From Bythopirellula goksoeyrii (GTDB lineage Bacteria; Planctomycetota; Planctomycetia; Pirellulales; Lacipirellulaceae), in NCBI RefSeq assembly GCF_008065115.1, contig NZ_CP042913.1, positions 530,238-594,237 of the forward strand: DNA of 64,000 nt, given 5' to 3'. The notes under the pieces were generated by a model. The model did no database searches. It was not told the DNA's origin and worked only from the letters and a program-made list of their open reading frames with translations. Both the position numbers and the translations under genes were made by a program. Within the stretch, counting starts at the first letter, position 1. The number at the start of each line of letters is the position of its first letter. Below are positions 44,166-52,915 of this stretch, one piece after another.

Positions 44166-45161
44166 TCAGTTCTCACAGGCTAACTTGCGTACAGCCTCGT
44201 GGGACAATTCGAATTCATTCCACAACCGTTCTAGAACAGCGGTGGCGGGTAGTCCGGGTGACTTGAGTAATTGGTGCCGGATATGCACTGCAAACTCCGC
44301 TTGATCTTCAAATACCTTTTCGCTCGGTCCCGGAAAGACAATATAGTCCATGGCTGCACCTTGAATTCCCTGCGCGAGCCCCGCTGCATACTTGGATTCG
44401 ATCATGATTATCGATCTCCAACCTGCAGGAGACGCATGCGATAACAGCATCGGCCGGTGCCACTTGGCGACGATCTTTCCCCCGCCGCGTGGGCAATGAG
44501 GAATCGCTCCGCTCGAGGCATAGTATGCGTCGGGATGCACAACGTATCCATTTAGATGGTCAACCCCGTAGTCAGCAAAGCGAGTCAGGCGATTTTTTGC
44601 TTCCCAAAACCAACAAGAATTCGGTGAGTTGAAATTGGTATAACACGCAAAGAACTGACCATACTCTTCGACATTGTCGCCCGAAATATTGCGGATCGAA
44701 GTGACCAGATCCCAGTGCGGAGTTGTCTCATCTACCACCTCGGGGAGCAGAAACTTTTGCATACAATCAAAGCCATCGATTTCGAAGTGAATGCTTAGCC
44801 GTCTTGCATTCGAGGAGAAATCAACCGGTGTCCAATATCTGGGACGACAACTGTCACCCCAAGGATGCCCCTTCCACCATTGCCATTCACGGTAGTCCCA
44901 GGCCCTGGAGTCATCATCGCCGCCGCGCATCCATGATTCGGACGGAGCGTCCACTGTATGCAGTTCACTCATTCCGCGTGGATCAAACTTCATCTCCATA
45001 ACGCTTTGACCATCGCAATTCACAAGAGTTCTTTTGACAATAGGCTCAATAACCACCGGTGGATGCTCATCCTCGCATGCCAATACAGGCGAATGAAAAG
45101 AGGCCCAAAAAAGCAGGAGGAAGATTGAATAGAATCGATACATGTTTATTGACTTCCTCAT
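44166..45161 (-). CDS. Secreted protein of unknown function (331 aa), relative of 5546-6406
   Basis: Signal peptide MYRFYSIFLLLFWASFHSPVLA starts near residue 7, so ATG 45161 or 45143 may be used. The body is rich in Trp, Phe and Cys: RAWDYREWQWWKGHPWG, VTSIRNISGDNVEEYGQFFACYTNFNSPNSCWFW and VVHPDAYYASSGAIPHCPRG. Similarity by eye with 5546-6406 covers the middle and the C-terminal third (AAMDYIVFPGPSEKVFEDQAEFAVHIRHQLLK). No catalytic motif is recognised. A single leftward gene whose start lies 200 bases from the rightward DHDPS-like unit, so the gap 45162-45360 should hold two promoters; TAGAAT at 45331-45336 could be the -10 box of the rightward one. Confidence 0.6.
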   Translation of the reverse strand: MRKSINMYRFYSIFLLLFWASFHSPVLACEDEHPPVVIEPIVKRTLVNCDGQSVMEMKFDPRGMSELHTVDAPSESWMRGGDDDSRAWDYREWQWWKGHPWGDSCRPRYWTPVDFSSNARRLSIHFEIDGFDCMQKFLLPEVVDETTPHWDLVTSIRNISGDNVEEYGQFFACYTNFNSPNSCWFWEAKNRLTRFADYGVDHLNGYVVHPDAYYASSGAIPHCPRGGGKIVAKWHRPMLLSHASPAGWRSIIMIESKYAAGLAQGIQGAAMDYIVFPGPSEKVFEDQAEFAVHIRHQLLKSPGLPATAVLERLWNEFELSHEAVRKLACEN

Positions 45162-45360
45162 AGGACGAGCTCTATCGTGGGCTGGCTATTGCCATGAAAT
45201 AGGCCTTTATTATCACGCCGTGCTTTAGAAATGACCAGCTTGAATGGTAAAATATAGACATTCTCTCTTTGTGAATCCGGAAACTCAGGCTACTGACATT
45301 GAGAAGCATTTGTTTTCAGCTTGCGCATGGTAGAATCCTACTGTCTCTTCTAACTTATTC

Positions 45361-46347
45361 ATGGAGCTAGTTTCTGCTTCCAAAATCATCGGACCAACCT
45401 ATATGACCTGGAACCATAAGCCTTGGACGGGCGTCTTTGCCGCCACGCTCTGTGCCTTCCGCGAAGATCAATCAATCGACGAAGCGGGACTCGCCAAATA
45501 CATCTACGAACTGGCACAAGTAGACGGAATTCAAGGCCTTGTGTGTAACGGTCATACCGGTGAAGTCATGTCGCTGCTTCCGAGAGAACGCGCGCAAGTC
45601 ACGTCCATCCTAGCGAAGGCGGTTGGAAGATCGGAAAGGGACGTAAAAGTCGCCTCGGGAGTAATGGCGGAGGGCACGCTGGAAGCCATCGAGCATGCTA
45701 TCGCAGCCAAGGAAGCAGGAGCCGACGCGATTCTTCTCATGCCGCCGCATCACTGGCTCCGTTTTGGACGCAAGAGCGCGACAGCGATCGATTTCTGTAC
45801 AGACGTTGCCGATGCGGCAGGGATCGACATTATCCTTCACCAATACCCAGCTTGGACAAAAGCCGGTTACTCACTAGATGAAATGCTGAGCATCGCTAAG
45901 CATCCGCGAGTCGTGATGATCAAAATGGGCACCCGCGATATGTCTCGTTGGCTTTATGATTTCGAGAGTTTGAAAGAATCTTCGCCCGAAACATCTGTTG
46001 TCACATGCCATGACGAGTTTCTCTTGCCAACCCTTTTTGAGGCAGCGGATGGGGCTTTGATTGGATTCGCTGGATTTGCGCCCCATCTGATGGTCGAGCT
46101 CGTCCACGCCGCCCTCGACGGAGATTTTCAGCGCGCCAAAAAGGCTCAACGCACAGTCGCCCCTCTAGCCCATTTGATTTACGATTTTGGTGAGCCGGGT
46201 TGCGGAGCCCATCAACGGATGAAAGTGGCACGTTGGCTTCTGGGGAAGTTTCCTAGCCCCCATTTTCGCCGGCCCGTTAATCCGCTGCCATCAGCCGAGG
46301 TAGAAAAAATCCGTTGCGAGTTGGCCAAAATAGATCCCACCCTCTGA
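45361..46347 (+). CDS. Dihydrodipicolinate synthase family aldolase
   Basis: A 328-residue (beta/alpha)8 aldolase without a signal peptide. Family motifs: GHTGE (phosphate/keto-acid binding, about 60), LHQYP with the catalytic Tyr (about 160) and VMIKMGTRD with the Schiff-base Lys (188 from ATG 45361, 174 from ATG 45403). It resembles DHDPS relatives acting on sugar-derived keto acids, such as 2-keto-3-deoxy-gluconate aldolase or 5-keto-4-deoxy-glucarate dehydratase, rather than lysine synthesis, because its neighbours are an amidohydrolase and a PL22-like lyase. ATG 45403 is an alternative start, where the protein begins MTWNHKPWTGVFAATLCAF like the family. Confidence 0.85.
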   Translation: MELVSASKIIGPTYMTWNHKPWTGVFAATLCAFREDQSIDEAGLAKYIYELAQVDGIQGLVCNGHTGEVMSLLPRERAQVTSILAKAVGRSERDVKVASGVMAEGTLEAIEHAIAAKEAGADAILLMPPHHWLRFGRKSATAIDFCTDVADAAGIDIILHQYPAWTKAGYSLDEMLSIAKHPRVVMIKMGTRDMSRWLYDFESLKESSPETSVVTCHDEFLLPTLFEAADGALIGFAGFAPHLMVELVHAALDGDFQRAKKAQRTVAPLAHLIYDFGEPGCGAHQRMKVARWLLGKFPSPHFRRPVNPLPSAEVEKIRCELAKIDPTL

Positions 46348-46398
46348 ACCTGCCCACCAAAAAACAGAGCACAGTCCTCTTGCCAATCTACGGATACT

Positions 46399-47412
46399 AT
46401 GGAATGCATTGACGTTTTCTGCCATTTCTTGCCTCGCAAATACATTGCTGCAGCCCAGGAAGCGGCCGACAAACCACTCACAATGTTTGAGCGTGCTCAG
46501 CAGATACCGGCCATGGTTGATTTGCCTGCACGGCTGGAGATACTCGAAGAGTTTCCGGGATACCGTCAGATTATCAGTCTCTCGTCACCACCTACAGAAA
46601 TGTTGTCATCGCAAAATGCGGTAGAACTAACGCAACTTGCGAATGACGAATTGGCTGGCGTGGTTCATGCTGGCGGGGATCGCATCTGCGGATTTGTCGC
46701 TGCCCTTCCGCTGAATGATATCGCAGCCAGCATCCAAGAGACACGACGCGCTATCGACGAGCTTGGAGCAGTCGGAGTTCAATTATTCACAAGCGTGTTA
46801 GGTCGTCCGTTGGACCATCCTGATTTTTTGCCTCTGTTTGACCTCATGGCAGAATTCGATCTTCCCCTCTTGTTGCATCCTACCCGGCCGATGAATGTAC
46901 CAGATTATCCTGACGAAAAGTTTTCGAAATATGACTTGTGGTGGGCAATAGGCTGGCCCTATGAAACCACTCTCGCATTGATCAGGCTCGCGTTTTCTGG
47001 AATCCTTGAGCGCCTTCCAGGTTTGAAAGTCATTGCCCACCACGTGGGGGGATATCTTCCCATGCTGGCAGGACGACTGGGTCCCGGCATGGAACTGCTG
47101 GGGACCCGGAATCCCCCAGGAATGGAGCAATATGTCACAACGCCTCTTCAAGAGCCTATCCTTCGCGCTTGCCAGCGATTTTATGCAGATACCGCATCGT
47201 TTGGTTCCCAAGCGGCGCTCGAATGTGGAAGGGCTTTTTTCGGCGGGGAGCGACTCTTGTTCGCCACCGATATGCCTTTCGACCCGGGGGGGGGACCAGA
47301 CTACATCCGCTCGACACTTGCGGCTATCGATTCCATGGCGCTTTCAGAGACCGAACGACGGGCAATACTCGTGGAAAATGCCAAATGCCTATTCCAATTG
47401 AATGACCAGTGA
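46399..47412 (+). CDS. Amidohydrolase_2 family protein (ACMSD-like)
   Basis: A 337-residue cytoplasmic TIM-barrel protein of the amidohydrolase-related type. The N-terminal metal motif usually reads DxHxH; here it is IDVFCHFLP, so the first His is Phe7 and only His9 remains. Other expected positions are present: LLLHPTRP (about 155), VIAHHVGGYLP and the C-terminal FATDMPFDPGG with the catalytic Asp. Members decarboxylate or hydrate aromatic or sugar-derived keto acids. It sits 51 bases after the DHDPS-like gene and ten bases before the PL22-like gene, so it probably handles the same intermediate. A substrate cannot be named. Confidence 0.82.
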   Translation: MECIDVFCHFLPRKYIAAAQEAADKPLTMFERAQQIPAMVDLPARLEILEEFPGYRQIISLSSPPTEMLSSQNAVELTQLANDELAGVVHAGGDRICGFVAALPLNDIAASIQETRRAIDELGAVGVQLFTSVLGRPLDHPDFLPLFDLMAEFDLPLLLHPTRPMNVPDYPDEKFSKYDLWWAIGWPYETTLALIRLAFSGILERLPGLKVIAHHVGGYLPMLAGRLGPGMELLGTRNPPGMEQYVTTPLQEPILRACQRFYADTASFGSQAALECGRAFFGGERLLFATDMPFDPGGGPDYIRSTLAAIDSMALSETERRAILVENAKCLFQLNDQ

Positions 47413-47422
47413 GACTTGAACG

Positions 47423-48523
47423 ATGCCATTAGGTACCGTCTATCCTAGCGAAAGTCACATTAGCTACGATCCTCGAACGGGGGTCGCGATCCGGCAGGTC
47501 ACCAGCTTTGCGGCGAATCACCACCACCCGTTTTACTACATTCCTGCCTACGACGACTCAGGAAAGCGTCTGTTTTTTGTCTCACATCGGACGGGAGAAC
47601 CGCAGATTTTTTTTGAGGATGAACCGGGAGGGAACCTAGTCCAGATCTCCCACCGTCCTGACTTAAATGAGTGGTCCTGCCATCCCTCGTGGGACGGCCG
47701 ATACGCCTACTACACCGCCGGCAATGCCGCCTGGCGGGTCGACATCGAGGCCATGCGTGAAGAGCAGGTCGCGACGTTTGGTGGGATGCCGATTCGTCAG
47801 CCCGGTATGGTGGGTGCCTCGATGGGGACTACCAGCCTCAGTACGGACAACCGCTGGTGGTGCGTGTACGTCAAAGCGAAGTACCAGTTTCAGATGCATA
47901 TCATCGACGTCCCAACGGGGCAGGACACGGTGATCCTTGAGTGCGACACGATCGCGCACCCCCAATTCCACCCCGACGATGCGTCGCTGCTGCGCTATGC
48001 TGGACCACACGACCAGCGGATCTGGACCATACACCGTGATGGTAGCAATAACCGGTTAGTCTATCACCGTGACGCTGAGAAAAAGGAATGGATTGTCCAC
48101 GAAACCTGGCTCCCCGGCACGCGCGAAATCATCTCAAGCAACTGGCCCCACGGTGTAATGGCTGTCAATATCGACAGTGGTGCAGTTCGCTGGATTGTCC
48201 GCACGAACGCCTGGCATCCGATGGTAAACCGAGCTGGGACCCAGTTGGTGGCCGACACCACGAATCCAGACGTCGGCTTGATCCTCTGCGATCCCCATCA
48301 AGAATGTGGGCCAGTTGAGAGTCTGTGTGACTCAAATGCCAGCAGTCTGGGCTCCCACTGGCAAAGCGATCACTGCCCCTATGACGACGGCAGCGTTGAA
48401 GTTTATGCCCCTCAGCATACGCATCCCCATCCTAATTTCTCGCCCGATGGTCGGCGGGTGGTGTTTACGTCCGACCAATCGGGTTGGGCGCAAGTTTATG
48501 AGGTGGTGATACCGATAAAGTAG
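47423..48523 (+). CDS. Oligogalacturonate lyase-like protein (PL22-type propeller)
   Basis: A 366-residue cytoplasmic protein of the TolB-like seven-bladed propeller fold (blades such as HHPFYYIPAYDDSGKRLFFVSHR, NEWSCHPSWDGRYAYYTAGN, IAHPQFHPDDASLLRYAG, HPHPNFSPDGRRVVFTSDQSGWAQVYEV). PL22 enzymes use a Mn-binding set that includes Gln, His and His spaced as Q-x-x-H-x-H; here QHTHPH gives Q331, H334 and H336 in exactly that spacing. PL22 lyases cut oligogalacturonides to 4-deoxy-5-keto-uronate units, the right substrate for the neighbouring DHDPS-like aldolase. Lack of a signal peptide agrees with the cytoplasmic role of PL22. Third gene of the 45361-48523 unit; the gap to the amidohydrolase is ten bases. 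Confidence 0.8.
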   Translation: MPLGTVYPSESHISYDPRTGVAIRQVTSFAANHHHPFYYIPAYDDSGKRLFFVSHRTGEPQIFFEDEPGGNLVQISHRPDLNEWSCHPSWDGRYAYYTAGNAAWRVDIEAMREEQVATFGGMPIRQPGMVGASMGTTSLSTDNRWWCVYVKAKYQFQMHIIDVPTGQDTVILECDTIAHPQFHPDDASLLRYAGPHDQRIWTIHRDGSNNRLVYHRDAEKKEWIVHETWLPGTREIISSNWPHGVMAVNIDSGAVRWIVRTNAWHPMVNRAGTQLVADTTNPDVGLILCDPHQECGPVESLCDSNASSLGSHWQSDHCPYDDGSVEVYAPQHTHPHPNFSPDGRRVVFTSDQSGWAQVYEVVIPIK

Positions 48524-48587
48524 GGTGGGCACGGCCCGCCAGAAGGCCTGGAGAAGAATTGAATTTGTTGGGCGGTGCCCACCCTAC
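48520..48587. repeat. 13-bp perfect inverted repeat between convergent genes (GTAGGGTGGGCAC)
   Basis: Arms 48520-48532 and 48575-48587 are exact reverse complements (GTAGGGTGGGCAC) around a 42-base spacer; a short GGCCCGCC/GGGCG stretch extends the pairing imperfectly. It starts at the stop codon of the PL22-like gene and ends ten bases before the stop of the convergent PEP-CTERM gene. It is likely a mobile palindrome of the dispersed type, and might also act as a two-way terminator. Confidence 0.6.
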
Positions 48588-48597
48588 TATTTACTCG

Positions 48598-50133
48598 CTA
48601 CCTTCGCCGACGCCTCTGATTAACACACGACATTGCTGCCACTAAACCTAGCAACAGAGCACTGGGCTCCGGTACCGCAGCGAAAGTCGCAGTCAAGGGG
48701 CTTGTGCCGTACTGGTTTTGCCAGATGGCCAGATCAGCGCCGTTGACCATACTGTCGCCATTAGCATCGCCTTGGGCCATCGTAGTACCAGTGTTAAAGT
48801 TACGTTGCCAAATCAAGAAATCTCGTCCATCGACGTCACCATCCCCATCAAAATCTGCATTCTCGACCGGAGCTGCCAAGGGAGCAATCACTCCGATCTG
48901 GTAAGAGAGAAAATCCATATCAAAAGATCCCCAACCAGCATTGTCACTAACTCCGAATTCCAAGAAAGGACTATCTTCATCGGCGTAGACTGAATTATTA
49001 TTCGCCGCCAGGGTCACTTGAAATGTACTTGGCGTCAAGGAGCCGTTCATGTAGACCTTCACTTCAATATTACCGGGTAGGGCACCATTGTTCTCCATGG
49101 TTATCCAGAACTCGTTCCACTCGTTGAGCTCATTGTCAGCGATCTCCAAAATATTGAGTGTGCCGCCATTCTCAGAATCGATCGCGTTGCTAGGAGCGTT
49201 ACCATTGAGATTGTTCATAATCAGACCACCACTGCCGGTGCCGGTACAAAGAGATCCCGTAGCAGCATCACAAAAAGTGCTCACGTCAGTACTTGTCACT
49301 AATGAAAAACCGACCTGCGTGTCTTCATTGGTCGGGCTGTTCTGAGAGAAATTGAGAATGCCGCGACCGTTTGACATTATCGCTCCACGCCCATTGGGAG
49401 AGTCTTGGAACCAGGGGATAACATCGGGATCGGTATCGGGATCGTCTCCATCCGTCTCGAGATAGAGATCATCCAAAGGACCACTAACGGGAATCCGAGT
49501 ACGAAATGAAACCGTTAAGCCCGTGTTGGTGAGTACCAACTCGTCCATCGGTCCTTCCTGAGTCATGTCATGACCGAAGTAGACTCGACGGTTTGTATTT
49601 ATCGGATCGTTGGGAGGGGAGGGTTCCGTGGGATAGGTGAGATTGGGATCCGACAGACCTTGAATCCAGCCATGTGGTTCAGGATTACCAGCATCTTGAA
49701 TGCGAATGTAATCGGTACTGCCTTCGGTAAATACCCCAGCCCCGCCAGGTGATGTCCCTTGTTTACCTGTCAGTGAAACGGCCGGATTGGCTGACACAGT
49801 AGGGTCCGAAAGCGTATCGCCAGGTGCGGTACCATCCCATTTGTCCCCTTGACTGTGGTACCAGGTTCCATCAAGAGCATCCACATCTTCGCCGACTGGA
49901 TTTATAGAGAAATCTTTTCCACCAAAGCCAGCAGGGCCAAAATCGCCAATGAAATTGTCATCACCTGTTCCAGCTGCTCCATCCGTTACACCAGGATTGA
50001 ATGTTCCATCGTAGGTGTAACGCCACCCTCCAGCAGGATCGAGGTAATTGACTCCCGCCATCACACTATGCAGAGAACAGGAACAAATGAGAGTAGAAAT
50101 TACGATAGAATATATTGATTGTTGCCGATTCAT
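48598..50133 (-). CDS. PEP-CTERM surface protein with dockerin-like repeats
   Basis: A 511-residue secreted protein with signal peptide QQSIYSIVISTLICSCSLHSVMA. The body (about 25-400) is a beta-rich sandwich (GVNYLDPAGGWRYTYDG...YFGHDMTQEGPMDELVLTNTGLTVSFRTRIPVSGP). It ends with a dockerin-like pair, DFDGDGDVDGRDFLIWQRNF and GDANGDSMVNGADLAIWQNQYG, both calcium-binding-like, and then the anchor VPEPSALLLGLVAAMSCVNQRRRRR. PEP-CTERM proteins are processed by exosortase and stay on the surface. The dockerin-like pair probably mediates assembly of surface proteins. Last gene of a leftward run with the lipoprotein and DUF1559 genes (88 bases behind the lipoprotein). Confidence 0.88.
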   Translation of the reverse strand: MNRQQSIYSIVISTLICSCSLHSVMAGVNYLDPAGGWRYTYDGTFNPGVTDGAAGTGDDNFIGDFGPAGFGGKDFSINPVGEDVDALDGTWYHSQGDKWDGTAPGDTLSDPTVSANPAVSLTGKQGTSPGGAGVFTEGSTDYIRIQDAGNPEPHGWIQGLSDPNLTYPTEPSPPNDPINTNRRVYFGHDMTQEGPMDELVLTNTGLTVSFRTRIPVSGPLDDLYLETDGDDPDTDPDVIPWFQDSPNGRGAIMSNGRGILNFSQNSPTNEDTQVGFSLVTSTDVSTFCDAATGSLCTGTGSGGLIMNNLNGNAPSNAIDSENGGTLNILEIADNELNEWNEFWITMENNGALPGNIEVKVYMNGSLTPSTFQVTLAANNNSVYADEDSPFLEFGVSDNAGWGSFDMDFLSYQIGVIAPLAAPVENADFDGDGDVDGRDFLIWQRNFNTGTTMAQGDANGDSMVNGADLAIWQNQYGTSPLTATFAAVPEPSALLLGLVAAMSCVNQRRRRR

Positions 50134-50220
50134 TTCAAATGTCGCCTCTGAGGTAATTAGTATTGCTCTATCAATTCACATTTCTTCGGTAAAACAACGC
50201 CGTGAAATCTTCGATACGTA

Positions 50221-50676
50221 TTAGCGTCGAATTCGTGGACGAGTCACTTCAATACGAAATTCATGTGGTGATGTGTCAGGAGAAACCGTGAAATGCAAAC
50301 CCGAACTCTTAGAATTCTTAAACTTACTATCGATGGGATTTCTAACTTCACGGCGTTCGCGTGCTGATAATCCATCTGTATCATCAGGTATTGTGGGAAC
50401 GACCATCACAACATATTCTCCCGCAGGGGCACCATCATCTTTATCAAAGGTAGTGAGACTATACTTGCCATCTTCTCCAAAATACCCAGTGGCCGTTAGC
50501 GGCGAATCTGAATCAAGCTGTTGAAAGACGACCTTGCCTCCGTTCCTCAGTGTTGAACCATCTTCGAGGACGACCTCTCCGCTCACCGGATAGGTCGCCA
50601 ACGTTGACTTGCCACAACCCAAGAGCAGGAAAATTAAGCCTAAACAGACGGTTGTCGAATAGTGGCACTTTGACAA
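50221..50676 (-). CDS. Small lipoprotein, carboxypeptidase-regulatory-like fold
   Basis: A 151-residue lipoprotein. From the TTG at 50676 it reads MSKCHYSTTVCLGLIFLLLG with a lipobox ending in Cys21 (LLLGC). The body (TYPVSGEVVLEDGSTLRNGGKVVFQQLDSD...ATGYFGEDGKYSLTTFDKDDGAPAGEYVVMVVP) is the beta-sandwich typical of planctomycete proteins that follow DUF1559 genes. TTG 50676 has GGAGAA nine bases upstream and gives a short signal peptide. The frame also opens with a TTG at 50757 that overlaps the DUF1559 stop, but that start would put about 27 extra residues before the signal peptide. Usual partner of a DUF1559 gene; function unknown. Confidence 0.75.
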   Translation of the reverse strand: MSKCHYSTTVCLGLIFLLLGCGKSTLATYPVSGEVVLEDGSTLRNGGKVVFQQLDSDSPLTATGYFGEDGKYSLTTFDKDDGAPAGEYVVMVVPTIPDDTDGLSARERREVRNPIDSKFKNSKSSGLHFTVSPDTSPHEFRIEVTRPRIRR

Positions 50677-50753
50677 GCTAAGCGTTCTCCAAATATCAAA
50701 CAGTGCAAACCGATAGATTAGACTCTTATGAGAGCAATAAACCAATCGAACTT

Positions 50754-51800
50754 TCAATATTGCGTCACAGGAAATGGAATTCCTTTGCCATCCAAGTCTA
50801 CGGTCTTCCCATCAGCCTTATTGCAAATCTGACCCAGCATATAGCCATCGATATCAATATTGAGCGAGTGAACAGCCCCGTCACCAAAAACGAACTGACA
50901 GATTCCAGGATGCCAACTACCAAAATTCTTGTTCCAGTCTGTCAATTCCTGTCCTCCTGATGAACCCTTTTCAGGAGTTGCGATTGGTCGCGTAAACCCA
51001 CCTTTACGCCCAACGGTACTCCAAGAGTCAGGGTTGTAGATTGAGTTATCCTTTGCCGAGATGTGCCCAAACCAAGTGCCATTAGGACCATCCGTCGGGA
51101 CATGCTTCTCACCTACAAAGGCGGTATTTGAAAGGCCATCCTCGATTTGTGAAAAGGTAACTTTATATTGCAGTGGGAGTGCACTCAAATCATCAATCCC
51201 TGGCGTGACATCACCATTGCCGTCATCGTCATCGCCATGCCCTGAAAATCGGAAGGGTCCTGTCGGTTCTTTGGGAGGTTGGTTACCAGAGATGTATGTG
51301 TATGTATTGTCATTAAATGAAGCGTTTGGGGAATCATCGCCTGTGTTACATGCGAAATCTGCCAATGCACCGGGGAAATTCGCACCACTGGCACTACCTG
51401 CGTCATTGTCGCCAACGACACTCAGTTGAGGAGGAGCACGCCGGGAAGGACAAAAATAAACGGGTACCTGAGCAGTTCTTGCTGCTTCTGTCTGTCCATA
51501 GTACGTCTCATGGCGATTCCATGTCGTGGCGATGTTGCCTGCTTCCAAAAAGGGCCAGAGTTCTGCGGCCCAGGTGATGTAGTCGAACTTCCGTCGCGAA
51601 TTGGGAATCCGCTTGTAGGTATCATGGTGATTTTGGATCGCCAACCCGATATTCTTCAAATGATTGGTGCATTGGGTTCGCCGGGCCGCTTCACGGGCTG
51701 CTTGGATCGCCGGCAATAAGAGAGCTACCAAGACGCCAATGATGGCGATTACCACCAACAGTTCGACCAACGTAAACGCGCGCTTTGTGTGTCTGGCCAC
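50754..51800 (-). CDS. DUF1559 pilin-like protein
   Basis: A 348-residue pilin-like protein. Reads [20 protein letters not shown] then the hydrophobic helix [20 protein letters not shown]; the prepilin peptidase should cut just before FTLVELL. C-terminal signature [37 protein letters not shown]. The start is GTG 51800, seven bases after an ideal GGGAGG site; the ATG at 51818 has none. A candidate promoter lies at 51924-51953. First gene of a leftward unit with the lipoprotein and PEP-CTERM genes. It is a paralogue of 22200-23114 at the N-terminus and in general layout. Confidence 0.92.
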   Translation of the reverse strand: MARHTKRAFTLVELLVVIAIIGVLVALLLPAIQAAREAARRTQCTNHLKNIGLAIQNHHDTYKRIPNSRRKFDYITWAAELWPFLEAGNIATTWNRHETYYGQTEAARTAQVPVYFCPSRRAPPQLSVVGDNDAGSASGANFPGALADFACNTGDDSPNASFNDNTYTYISGNQPPKEPTGPFRFSGHGDDDDGNGDVTPGIDDLSALPLQYKVTFSQIEDGLSNTAFVGEKHVPTDGPNGTWFGHISAKDNSIYNPDSWSTVGRKGGFTRPIATPEKGSSGGQELTDWNKNFGSWHPGICQFVFGDGAVHSLNIDIDGYMLGQICNKADGKTVDLDGKGIPFPVTQY

Positions 51801-51923
51801 GGCAAAACCTCCCAACATGTTTTTAAAAGAAAAGTCTTAACAGCGGGTTAAGCGAAGCTTGAGGTCTGCTTTCCCCGGACCCGCTATTCTTACTTCTTAG
51901 GAAAAGTGGGCTTCCAAGCCCTA

Positions 51924-51953
51924 TCTATAAGCTAACCATTTGGCCTTTGTCAG
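51924..51953 (-). promoter_or_regulatory. Candidate promoter of the DUF1559 gene (leftward)
   Basis: Read leftward, CTGACA (51953-51948) and TATAGA (51929-51924) are 18 bases apart; the -35 box matches consensus at five of six positions, the -10 box at four. An overlapping TTGACT also lies in the -35 area. The leader to GTG 51800 would be about 115 bases long and begins with a small hairpin (GGGCTTGGAAGCCC). Confidence 0.45.
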
Positions 51954-52079
51954 TCAAGTTTTCCCAGGGCATCTCAGACCGATTGCTGAAGATGAGAGGA
52001 GCGATTGCCGGAACTCCGAAGCCTTTACATTGGGTTTGCTTTTTCGGAATAGCAACCTTTGCTGATCGCGCAAATAAGA

Positions 52080-52110
52080 ACGCCTCGACCAAATGAGTCG
52101 GTCGAGGCGT
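52080..52110 (-). terminator. Terminator of the PEP-CTERM gene at 52139-52915
   Basis: A perfect 11-bp stem (52080-52090 with 52100-52110; ACGCCTCGACC) closes a 9-base loop. It lies 29 bases behind the stop of the leftward gene, and the following minus-strand sequence (TCTTATTTG) is T-rich. The stem is GC-rich at its base. Good candidate for factor-independent termination. The remaining gap 51801-52138 holds this hairpin and the promoter listed above, and no gene. Confidence 0.7.
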
Positions 52111-52138
52111 CTGTTTGCTAAAAAGGAAAAATGGTGAA

Positions 52139-52915
52139 CTACCTACGGCGCAGGAGACCGAAACCAAGTGCCAAGCCAAGCAAGGCAATGCTCGATGGCT
52201 CAGGTACAGCATCGACCATAATGCCACCGATGGAAGCATTGACACCAGCAACACCCGAATTGAGTTGCAACTTAAGAATATCCCCAACGGCAACGCCTTC
52301 GTAATAGTATGAATATACGTCCGCTATACCGTTGAACGTGAGGTTTCGCAAATTGACATCCAATCCACTAACATCTTCACGAGCACGTATCCGATTCATT
52401 GAGCTGTATTGGCCGTTGGTATTGTCAGCGACCACATGCAACCAAAAAGCCGGAGGAGGATTGCCCACTACACCAATGTTCTTAATTGCATTATTGGAGT
52501 TATTAGCAGCCTGGGGATCAACCAATGCACCAGAGAGTCCGTTGGTACCGTCGGGTAGCGTGAGAAAATTCCAGGGGGTATTGCCCCCTTCAGAAAATGC
52601 TTCAGCCCCAAGATCGTCTCCGAAAGAGTAATCAGGACTGTTCGGATCGAAGTCGACTGAAAGCCAAGATGGCAACGTATTGGCAGCATCTTGACCGACT
52701 GGACTGTTCGTATTCGGAGTTGTCGCTCCGAAATTAAAGAACAGGTAGCCATCTTGGCCAATGTTCAAACCTGCGGCACTGTAATCGGTTGCATCGATAT
52801 GCGTGGCCACAGCAGGATCGATCTGCTGGAAATAAGAAATGCTTGTTGTTGCCTGGGCAATAGGGGCAACAAGCAATACTGCAGCACTGAGTACAAACCA
52901 AAATTTCTTCGTCAT
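52139..52915 (-). CDS. PEP-CTERM protein of unknown family (258 aa)
   Basis: Begins MTKKFWFVLSAAVLLVAPIA (signal peptide; strong GGAGG before ATG 52915) and ends with VPEPSSIALLGLALGFGLLRRR, a classical PEP-CTERM anchor. The body is the same unknown domain as 26368-27138 (shared FNG(I/V)ADVY, NTNG, LRAR-type blocks and a Ser-rich SGALVDP block), and a few conserved positions occur in the same order. Proteins of this size with this anchor are common on planctomycete surfaces. Single leftward gene with its own terminator. Function unknown. Confidence 0.82.
   Translation of the reverse strand: MTKKFWFVLSAAVLLVAPIAQATTSISYFQQIDPAVATHIDATDYSAAGLNIGQDGYLFFNFGATTPNTNSPVGQDAANTLPSWLSVDFDPNSPDYSFGDDLGAEAFSEGGNTPWNFLTLPDGTNGLSGALVDPQAANNSNNAIKNIGVVGNPPPAFWLHVVADNTNGQYSSMNRIRAREDVSGLDVNLRNLTFNGIADVYSYYYEGVAVGDILKLQLNSGVAGVNASIGGIMVDAVPEPSSIALLGLALGFGLLRRR

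Noticed and set aside
50677..50757. N-terminal 27 codons of the lipoprotein from TTG 50757
   Set aside because: They would place a charged stretch before the lipobox signal peptide, whereas TTG 50676 has a good ribosome-binding site and starts the signal peptide.
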